Below are positions 24,836 to 64,000 of a stretch of 64,000 bases of DNA, piece after piece. The notes under the pieces are model-generated. The model searched no databases. It saw nothing but the letters and a program-made list of their open reading frames with translations, and had not been told where the DNA came from. Source of the DNA: Chaenocephalus aceratus (lineage: Eukaryota > Chordata > Actinopteri > Perciformes > Channichthyidae); NCBI GenBank assembly GCA_023974075.1, contig CM043788.1:32517054-32581053 (forward strand), read 5' to 3'. Every line of letters begins with the position of its first letter. Within the stretch, counting starts at the first letter, position 1. Made by a program: the position numbers and the translations under genes.

Positions 24836-25564
24836 ATAGGCTACTTGTACACATATTTTAAGGACAATTTAGGCATTAAAATACATAATGATTTATCTTA
24901 GCAGAAAAAAAACAAATTTAAACTAATAGCGTTATGGCTCAGTTTTTCTATTTCCAAGATGCAACATGTGTAAAACTGGTGCCATAATTGTAATACAAAT
25001 CAATATTTATTATTTATACCAATGATTGTCCTGTGCAAAAGGATACCAGTTTGATCTGTGAGGATTCAGATGGAGTTTATCTAAGCAATAAGCTATACAG
25101 TTTAATGTATTTATTGTAAAATATCTTACATTTCAGGCAGTGAATATCCCCTTTACTAAGTGCCTTAGATTGCAAAAATAGAAATAAAGCTAAATATGAG
25201 TATAATGATAATGTGCAATTTAAAACAGAAAGCATTTGCCCAACTCTGGCATGATTCTCTGCATAATCTTCTTTTTTTTGGAGACATTTCTAGTAACTTC
25301 TACAAGGTATTATCAGAGGGTTTTTCATCATCACATCTTGTCCCAACAATGGAGCCGTGATAATGACAAACACTTTTAAACACTTGATTGGTAACATCTA
25401 TTGGATTTACAGTACAGTATGACATTAAATTCATAGTAAACTTTTAGTATCAGTATTTCTGCGCATTTAATCTCAATATACTTTACTGGACAATTTAAAG
25501 TGCACAACACAATGCCTGACCAGTTCATATACAGTTATGATCACATTTTCAGCTTGACCCAGAG

Positions 25565-56336
<30,772 letters not shown>

Positions 56337-56616
56337 CTGAAACATGAATTTTATATGTGAGGTTTCCATTTACTCAATTGAATGGCAGAAGAACAAATTG
56401 ATTGTTTACTTTACTAGCAAAAGTAGCAAAAATCTTGCTCCTAAATGTCTTAAGTACAAAAATCAAATGTTTTGAAAGTACAAATCTATTCATTATACAG
56501 AATCACAACAGAATACTTTATATTATATTATTGGCTTGTAAATATTGATTAATTAATGTGTACTTCCAAATGTTGCAATGGAAATCAATGTAACTTATTT
56601 ATATTATGCTGGGTAG

Positions 56617-56770
56617 CAGAGGTGGGAAGTAAGTCCTACATGTCATGAGCAAGTCTCAAGTCTTGACCTACAAGTATCAAGCAAGTCCCAAGTCACTGTG
56701 GTGAGAGTCAAGCAAGTCAAGTCATTGCTCAGGTCAAGCAAGTCAAGTCATACGTAATTCTGATGAATAA
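56617..56770 (+). repeat. hAT-like end with CAAGTC repeats
   Basis: CAGAGGTGGGAAGTAAGTCC, followed by repeated AGTCAAGCAAGTCAAGTCAT units, resembles the end of a common fish non-autonomous hAT. No right end was found. Confidence 0.5.
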
Positions 56771-56904
56771 GCCCATTTTCCGCATTTAAATCAGTTAAAA
56801 GACAGTGGTTATGAAAATGGATTTAACCCACACTAGGATCTTCATTACATACACAGTTATTTGAAATCTAATTTAGATCGATGACAATCATATTATATTC
56901 ATAT

Positions 56905-56990
56905 TAACCCTAGAACTGCAGACATATAGCTAGGACTCGTGATTCTCACGAAACCACCTTTGGTCATGTCTGTGAGAAATTGACAGACAA
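56905..56990 (+). repeat. piggyBac-like left end, partner not found
   Basis: TTAACCCTAGAACTGCAGAC matches the TTAA plus CCCTAGAA form of piggyBac-group ends. A loosely related inverse string (ATGAGAATCACCATGG) occurs near 63271, which could be the decayed other side. Confidence 0.4.
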
Positions 56991-57120
56991 AATTACAAAA
57001 ATAATCAAAATAATCAACTCTATATCAAACTGCATTGTGTATTGTATGTGGTACTATTGGCTATTTTTGTAGTTGAGGTAGTAATTCATATTTTTTTCAC
57101 CATTTTTCCATGTAGAAATT

Positions 57121-57732
57121 CATTACCGTAATGCGTCCGGAGTTTATTTTTTTACATTTTAACCCCAAAATATCACAATAAATCTGCACAATTTAATACA
57201 AACATAAATACAAAAAATTGTTGAAATGGTACATTCTTACTGGTAATATAATTATTTTGGGTCTAAGATTTATGAATTAAAATATTTTTGGATTAATATG
57301 TGTGTCCGGAGCATGTGAAGTTCATTACCGATGCACTGCCTATTTGGCACCATTACAATTCCTGTTTGTTTAAATTAGTTTTTTTTTACCCATGATGCAT
57401 TGCATGGAAGAGAAGATGCAAGATGGCTACAAGGTAAGATGTCCTTTCAAGGTCAAGCTATAGATATGTTAAAGATTCCATTTACTGACAACCCAGTGTA
57501 CACTACTAACTGTCATTACCATAATGGGGTATTATATAATGTTGTTTTTTTTAAAGTTATTGATTCCAAAATCAAGAGAAAAGTAGCTTTTATAGAGCCA
57601 GAATGATAGTGCAAATATTTCTTTTGTAGCATCATGGCTATGCTAACTATTATACTAGCTAGTGTTATGGTCATTCATTACCATGTCATATAGGAGGCTG
57701 TTACGGTAATGAACACAATTGTTGCGGTAATG
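57121..57732. repeat. CATTACCGTAATG motif cluster, left block
   Basis: Six copies or near copies of the near-palindrome at 57121, 57323, 57514, 57675, 57701 and 57721, in both orientations. The matching right block is at 62709-63100. Confidence 0.7.
57400..57606 (+). CDS. Unrecognised short ORF among CATTACCG motifs
   Basis: 68 codons: MHGREDARWLQGKMSFQGQA, then FTDNPVYTTNCHYHNGVLYN and a basic end. No family recognised. A GTAAGA splice site at about 57433 in an overlapping frame (MEEKMQDGYK) makes an alternative spliced reading possible. Confidence 0.3.
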   Translation: MHGREDARWLQGKMSFQGQAIDMLKIPFTDNPVYTTNCHYHNGVLYNVVFFKVIDSKIKRKVAFIEPE

Positions 57733-58065
57733 AAAGAAATGTGTGCAGCTATGTATGGTGAGCTTAACTATAAAGAAATCATTTATATATATTATTTGAA
57801 TCTAATTTATTTAATGAATACTGAATCCCTCTTGAAATTAAGTTCAGAAAAGGTGGAAAGGAAAAGGGCAGCTTCCAAGGTGAGGGTGGTGAAGCACAGA
57901 GAGAAAGTGTACAGCAACCCAGAGCTGCTGGAAGAGTACAGAAGGAAGGAAAGAGAGAGGTTAGAACAGGACATCTTCACATTGTGTGTGAGAGAGAGAG
58001 TGAGTGAGAAAGAGGGAGAGCCTGAGAAAGAGAGAGACAGAGAGACAGAGAGAGAGAGAGACTGA
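57709..58065 (+). CDS. Basic, coiled, unrecognised ORF fragment
   Basis: The useful part begins near 57853 after a TTCAG acceptor-like site: KVERKRAASKVRVVKHREKV and NPELLEEYRRKERERLEQDI. This highly charged R/K/E helix then runs into a GA microsatellite. It looks like an exon of a transposon or gene interrupted by the insertions at 58.1-62.5 kb. Function unknown. Confidence 0.35.
   Translation: MNTIVAVMKEMCAAMYGELNYKEIIYIYYLNLIYLMNTESLLKLSSEKVERKRAASKVRVVKHREKVYSNPELLEEYRRKERERLEQDIFTLCVRERVSEKEGEPEKERDRETERERD
57990..58063 (+). repeat. (GA)n microsatellite
   Basis: GAGA-rich run at the junction between the charged ORF at 57709 and the hAT left end at 58067. Confidence 0.85.
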
Positions 58066-58203
58066 GCCAGTGTTTCCGCCAGGGGGGCCGTCTTGCCGTC
58101 ATTGGATGCCCTTTTTCAGCTCGGAACGCCCTCAACTCGAGCGGAGGCGGCCCAAAAAAAAAGATTTATCTGAGAGAAGATCGACAATTTTTATCGTTTA
58201 AAT

Positions 58204-59077
58204 CAGGGGTTCCCAAAGTGTGAGGCGCGCCTCCCCTGGGAGGCACCAGAGAGCTTCAAGGGAGGCGCAGCCGCCAGAAAAAAATCAAGAGAAACAGTGA
58301 AATCTAGCTAGCTAACTTCAGCTAACTTTATGCGAGCGGCAAAATATGGATAGATTTTTAGTGAAGTTACCTAAAGTGAGAGAGGAGACAGCGTCTGTCA
58401 GAAAACGGAGGAAGTATGACAGTGACTATTTGAAGCTAGGATTTTCATGGACCGGTCCTGATGACACTCCACTGCCACAGTGTGTTATCTGTAACGAGGT
58501 GCTAGCTAATGATGGTATGAGACCATGTAAACTCCGGCGTCATATTGAGACGAAACACCCATGTTTGGTGACCAAGCCACAGGAGTTTTTTGACCGGAAG
58601 CTCAAGGAATTGCAGTCACAGAAAAATGTCATTGACACATTTAGCACTGTGAATACAAAGGCAACAGAAGCATCATACTGAGTGGCGTTACGGATAGCTA
58701 AGGCAGGTAAACCTCACAACATTGGTGAAACGTTACTCCTCCCTGCTGCTAAAGACATCTCCGTCTCAACTATTTCTCTCCGAGTGCAACGTATGTGGAA
58801 GCTGCCATCCTTAACCTCAACATGTTTAAAACATAAAGATAAAGAGGTTTAAAAAAGCTATTGTTTAATGTCTTAAGGAGGTGACGCTCAGCCAATCAAA
58901 AAATAGGAAGTTAGCGAAACCTCACCTTACATTTTCTCTTTGAAATGCAATTGAATACCCCTGCATTATAGCAACAACAACAATAATAATAATAGCAATA
59001 ATAATTGGGAGGGGGGGCGCGGCTGTGATTATGTTCTCTGAGGGGAGGCTCACCTTCCCACACTTTGGGAACCCCTG
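58204..59077 (+). mobile_element. hAT element with BED-finger ORF fragment
   Basis: CAGGGGTTCCCAAAGTGTG left and CACACTTTGGGAACCCCTG right, with flanks GTTTAAAT and GTTTAAAG (7 of 8). It is inserted in the ZNF862-like hAT, immediately beside the next insertion. Confidence 0.88.
58346..58681 (+). pseudogene. BED zinc finger N-terminus of a ZBED5/SCAND3-like hAT transposase
   Basis: 111 codons starting MDRFLVKLPKVREETASVRK; the finger reads PQCVICNEVL, then LRRHIETKH (C-x2-C...H-x4-H). After a stop at 58680 the frame continues only briefly (LRIAKAGKPHNIGETLLLPA). The catalytic and dimerisation parts are deleted, so it is a remnant. Confidence 0.8.
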
Positions 59078-59083
59078 GTTTAA

Positions 59084-60522
59084 AGGAATGGTATGCTCAT
59101 GACACTCATTTTTAAATAATTATCATCCGATAAAACAGACCAGTCTCTGCCAGTCTTTTTTTTTTTTTTTAATCCGATGACATTATCAGTGATTTTAAAC
59201 TGATTATATACCGAAATAACATCAACACTGTGGGCGCCGCCATTTTCCGGACGTGACGTAAACCATGCGTTTGGTTTTCGAAGACACGTTGATCTCCATG
59301 TTATTTACTGTAGTTTCTCTCTTCAAATATGCCTCACTGTATCGCGAAATATTGCCACAATTTTGATAGGAACAATCCACGGAATGCTCGGTTCCATCTG
59401 TTGCCAAAAGGTAAGCGTAAGAAGTACATTCGGAGGCAGTGGCTAGCGAAATGTGGCCGGCCCGAACCGAAAGATTCACAGGCTCATGTATGCAGCGAAC
59501 ATTTCAAATTTCCGGACGACTACTCTGAGAGTATGATAAAACATAACATGGAATTTATGGAACAACCATTACTTAATGGAGATGCAGTACCATCGGTCTT
59601 TCTGGTGTCATCACCGACCAGGACACCAGTTCGGCCAGTTGAGAAATCGCCCTCTGCAAGTGTGAAGCGACGGAGGAGCAGAAGTAGTGCTCGGAGTAAG
59701 AATAAGGTATGTTATAGCGCATTTCCATTGCAGCGGCTAGCCCCGTTTTAACGTCCTTTAGCGTCCAGGCCAGGCCAGTTTTTGGTGGCCTTTCCATATA
59801 GCGTAGTACCGGCTAGTGTGTATTTTCCCCCAGTTTTTTTCCGGCCCCATAAAATCGTGATTCTATGGCCAGGGACAACGAAGCTGAGTATGCTAAACTA
59901 GAGAGGGAATCGCTAGCAAGGGTGGTACTACATGCATACATATAGTATCTTATATCATCTTCCTATTATACACACATGCATTTCCAAACATTTGGACTAC
60001 CTATGTTGCAAATGTATTATCTTTTCAATTTACACACGGCATCTATTGCACGTCTATCCGTCCTGGGAGAGGGATCCCTCCTCTGTTGCTCTCCCTGAGG
60101 TTTCTCCCATGTTCCCTTTAAACTGTGGGTTTTCTTCGGAAGTTTTTCCTTGTACGATGTGAGGGTCTAAGGACAGAGGGTGTCGTATTGTCATACTGAT
60201 ATGTATGGCTGAATTCCCCCATCCAATCTCTTCACATTGGTCAAAACTTCTTCCTCTGCTGACGAGTCCGAACTCAAATACTCCGCCATGTTTCCGTGTG
60301 TTGACAAAGTGAACGCATGGATGACGTCACGACCATCACGTGACTACTGAAAATGGCAAAAATGGCGGCGGCCAGACGGAATATACAGGTTTTGATAAAA
60401 AAAGAGCTATAAAATCATTATTTACCGGGGAATATCGCTGATTTCTTCAGGGTATGGTTTAAACATAATGTTTCACTAAATACTGAAGTTTTGATTAATT
60501 ATCTAATGAGTGGACCATTCCT
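59084..60522 (+). mobile_element. Kolobok-like element with THAP exon
   Basis: AGGAATGGTATGCTCAT left and ATGAGTGGACCATTCCT right, each flanked by TTAA (59080-59083, 60523-60526). Same target and terminal AGG as the element at 34781-37576. The middle of the transposase is missing. Confidence 0.78.
59329..59706 (+). CDS. THAP-domain first exon
   Basis: Begins MPHCIAKYCHNFDRNNPRNA. C-x4-C at residues 4 and 9, a tryptophan (RRQWLAKCG), HVCSEHFKFPDD for the second zinc pair, and DAVPSVF as the AVPTF box complete a textbook THAP domain. A basic tail (VKRRRSRSSARSKNK) ends at AAG|GTATGT, so this is exon 1 of a spliced transposase whose later exons I cannot find. The domain itself shows no damage. 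Confidence 0.82.
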
Positions 60523-60534
60523 TTAAATGACAAA

Positions 60535-62534
60535 AAGGAAAATGACATCCCTCTGTTGAAGGGGCAAAGGAGGCTGGTGGGATTTTTTTCGCCACCAGCA
60601 AAGCCGGTTCCTGTGACGGAAAAAAGTGTACTGCCAGCGAGCCTTGCCGTTGGCTCTCAGCCCGAGCCTGAGTTGCCGCCATCCTATTCTCCGCCAGTAT
60701 CCCCCGCCCGTGCAGTTTCCCCGGGGCCGGAGTTGTCGTCATCTAGCCTCCCACCCCATCCAGAGCCTACGCCATCTGACAATGTCACTTCTACACCCGT
60801 AAGCCACGAAGAGAAACCGTTCAGCCCCAACAAAAGGAAGTTTGTCGGAACCTGGAAAATGAAGTTCCCGTGGTTGTGCTATAACAAACAAAGTCATAAA
60901 ATGTATTGCACACTATGTGTAAGGGAAAAAAAGCACAACGTGTTCACCGCGGGGACGTCCAACTTCAGGGTGAAGACTATAGAGATGCACATAAAGGGGG
61001 TAGATCACAAAGCATTGCTAGATGCACAGCATTTACGAAGAAACAACGTTCAAGTTGCCGTTAATCGAATGGTCTGTGCCAGATCAAAGGCGGTAATTGC
61101 GGCCAAGAGGAACGTGTATTACCTGGCAAAAGAACTGTTGCTGACACACAAAAACAAAAGCTTGAATGAACTGTGCATTCTGCAGGGATGTGAAACCTTG
61201 GCAGAACTGCGCGTTTCAGAGAACGCCCTCACAACGACATAGTGCAGGACATGCAGTGCGCCGTAATGTGCTGAAGGAGGATTTAATTGCAAAGTTAAAT
61301 AACTCAACATTCAAGGGGCTCCTGACTGACGAGTCCACGGACATTTCGGTGGAAAAGCTTCTTTGCACATATGTTAACCTAATAAATGACGGTGATTTAG
61401 AAACCCACTACTTGTGCAACACAAAGATTACTGCATGCAACACTGCTACCGTAACGCAAACCATTAAGGAGCAGTTGCAAAATTACAACATCGACCTGAA
61501 CGACGTAACTGGCGTCCGTACAGATGGGGCAGCGGTTATGACTGGAAGAGAAAATGGGTTCGTGGCGTGTTTTTAAAAGGGAAAACCCAGCCATCGGTGG
61601 CACACACTGCGCTGCACATAAGCTAAACTTGTGTGTCCAGCAGGCTGCTGTGGCGATACCATCCCCCCAGCGCTACCAGAGGACGATGGGCAGCATCTAT
61701 GGATACTTCTCCAACAGCAGCTCTCGGCAAGCACGGCTTAAAGAAATGCATGTCATCCTGGACACTGATGACGTTCAGCCTGCTGTAACCTCAACGATCA
61801 ATGCGCTGTGAGCCATGCAGATTGGAGATGAAGGTGGCCCAAAATTCCAAGAATTCCTGGCCAACATTGCGGAGAAAAAACGGCGAGATGTATTTTAAGG
61901 GAGAAAAGATAAAGGCCACCAGGACGATGCGGCAAGCCGTGGATGGTGTAAGGCAGCGCTTCCTCGACACCCTCATCCAGAATATTGAAGATCGTTTCCC
62001 CGACATCGGCCTCTTTTCCGCTTTTCGCATATTTGACCCATGGTGTCTGCCACGGAACAACACTGAATGTGTGCGATTTGGACGTGATGAGCTGCAGACC
62101 ATCCTGGATCACTTGTGCCCAGCGGGACGGGAACCTATCGTTGACACGGACACCTGCAGCGCAGAGTGGTCACCTTTTAAGGAGCTGGTCCATGCAAACT
62201 ACAGCAAAAATTCCTTCCAGGAGTTGGTGAAGATCATGGCTACACAACATGCTGGCTTCCTACCTGAAACCACAAAGCTCCTGGCTGCAATCTCGGTCAT
62301 TCCAATGAGCACATGCCGTGCGGACGTGGATTCAGCATTCAAAATCGCATAAAGACCAAGGGCAGGGCAAGAATAAAAGCAGAAAATCTCGACGTCCTGA
62401 TGAGAATCTGCATTGAAGGACCACCCATTGAACAGTTTGACTTCTACAGAGCCCTGGAAAAGTTTAGAGTGGAAAAACACCGCCGCATTTTCCAAGGACC
62501 ATGCAAGGAGCGGTGTCCCTGCCGGCAGCGGTGA
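60535..62534 (+). pseudogene. hAT transposase, ZNF862-like, four frame changes
   Basis: Order: proline-rich N-terminus; a C-x2-C...H-x4-H finger (KMYCTLCVREKKHNVFTAG); the catalytic region with LLTDESTDIS, TGVRTDGAAVMTG and GGTHCAAHKLNLCVQ; and the C-terminal dimerisation patch FSIQNRIKTKGRARIKAENL. The pieces lie in frames that switch near 61230, 61570, 61810 and 62340. hAT transposases cut and paste DNA and leave 8-bp duplications. The domain order is complete but the gene cannot yield a full protein. Confidence 0.85.
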
Positions 62535-62708
62535 TTTTATACAGGTATATTATGTATCATGTAACAAACGTTACGTTACTATTGTCTATTGTGTGTGTAA
62601 AGAGACAGTATATAAAAGTAACGGTGCCATTCAAAATTGTGTGTGTGTGCATATACGTAAAGCAATAGTATTTATAAAGCAATAGTATATCTCTTCTCCA
62701 TGTAAGGT

Positions 62709-63100
62709 CATTACCATAACAAAAGCTTTTCATTACCGACATGCTCTTTTCATTACCATAACACTTCCTTAATAAGTTAATATTTTGATAGGAATATGGA
62801 AAACCTTCAAATTTTCATTTTGTACAGGAAATGCTTGGTATGTCTGTTCATATTTTAAAATAGTCTTTTTTCAATCAATTGTACAATTTACACCACAGTA
62901 AAAGTCAATGTGTGGAACATAAAATGGTGTTACGGTAATGAAGTTAATAACTAAAATTATTATATTATTATATATTTACCTGAATTATTACACTATGTGA
63001 CTACTTGTGACTATTGACAGCAGCATACGTTAAAAAATAAAATGCCAAACATTTACTCAAATATTTAGTTATCATCAATTGAAAATGTGTTACGGTAATG
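62709..63100. repeat. CATTACCGTAATG motif cluster, right block
   Basis: Five copies or near copies at 62709, 62731, 62751, 62929 and 63089. The interruption between the two blocks is explained by the hAT at 58067-62534. Confidence 0.7.
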
Positions 63101-63323
63101 AATTTATTTGGTCAATGACTCGTTAAAACTCTCTAAAAATGTGTTTTAAAACATATACAGAACTTTTCTTTTACTACGACTAGTTCATTTAGAACCTGGT
63201 TGATACTAATGAGAAAAATAATTTTCAAAATCTGCATCGAACTGTTTTGGCTCATGTTACAGCAAGTTCATGAGAATCACCATGGCTTTGCCATTACACA
63301 TATTTAATTTAAATTTCTGTTAA

Positions 63324-63874
<551 letters not shown>

Positions 63875-64000
63875 TTAATTTACCGTTTTGTCTTCCCTTT
63901 GCAATGCTTAATCGATTTGAAACCAAGTCTAACGTAGCTTAAACGTAACGTTATCTTTCTAGCTAACACAACACATGCACGCACCTTTCTCTGTGGGTTT

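Larger units (their letters stand above)
58067..62534 (+). mobile_element. hAT transposon of ZNF862-like type, decayed and interrupted
   Basis: The probable left end is CAGTGTTTCCGCCAGG at 58067. The element sequence ...TTTTTATCGTTTAAA stops at the insertions 58204-59077 and 59084-60522 and resumes as TGACAAAAAGGAAAATG at 60528. The coding part runs to a stop at 62534. The right terminal repeat was not recognised, so the 3' boundary is approximate. Confidence 0.6.

Noticed and set aside
58004..58201. Arg-Glu ORF continuing into FPPGGPSCRHWM
   Set aside because: A GA microsatellite reading into the hAT terminal repeat; no independent gene.

Overview
The window is vertebrate nuclear DNA, almost certainly from a teleost fish, probably a percomorph. 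The evidence is two multi-exon genes with GT-AG introns and vertebrate protein families, plus a dense fish-type repeat load: Tc1, many hAT insertions with 8-bp target duplications, TTAA-targeting elements with THAP exons, a DIRS remnant, a non-LTR retrotransposon, a piggyBac-like MITE and long TG/CT microsatellites. No tRNA, rRNA, CRISPR or prokaryotic operon structure was seen.

Both genes lie on the minus strand, head to tail. The upstream one is a membrane receptor guanylate cyclase. Seventeen exons are visible from 56336 down to the stop codon at 25565; they cover a juxtamembrane cysteine cluster, one membrane span, a kinase-homology domain, a dimerisation helix and a complete cyclase domain. 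The ligand-binding ectodomain is not in view and should lie beyond 56.3 kb, probably outside the window. About 1.3 kb downstream is ssx2ip (afadin- and alpha-actinin-binding protein, a centrosome/cilium and junction protein). Its 13 coding exons (18382 to 14255) join in frame into a 583-residue coiled-coil protein. A GC-rich, CCAAT-containing stretch with an RFX-type X-box at 24.1-24.3 kb is its probable promoter and non-coding first exon.

Almost everything else is mobile DNA, often nested. 0.35-1.37 kb: hAT insertion. 1.6-2.5 kb: DIRS tyrosine-recombinase remnant. 2.8-12.6 kb: three inverted-repeat families, including an 8-kb imperfect palindrome. 19.2-23.5 kb (ssx2ip intron 1): a stack of elements with a THAP fragment and a 270-bp-arm hairpin. 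26.8-28.4 kb: Tc1. 30.8-40.7 kb (one cyclase intron): several hATs, a long-TIR element and a TTAA/THAP element. 42.9-44.7 kb: a LINE with an open reverse transcriptase frame. 47.87-56.12 kb: a foldback composite filling one cyclase intron. 56.9-63.9 kb: a decayed hAT transposase interrupted by two further insertions, flanked on both sides by a repeated CATTACCGTAATG motif, then a piggyBac-like MITE.

The two genes are read independently. The insertions sit in introns and every exon junction I placed keeps frame, so the host genes appear intact wherever they are visible.
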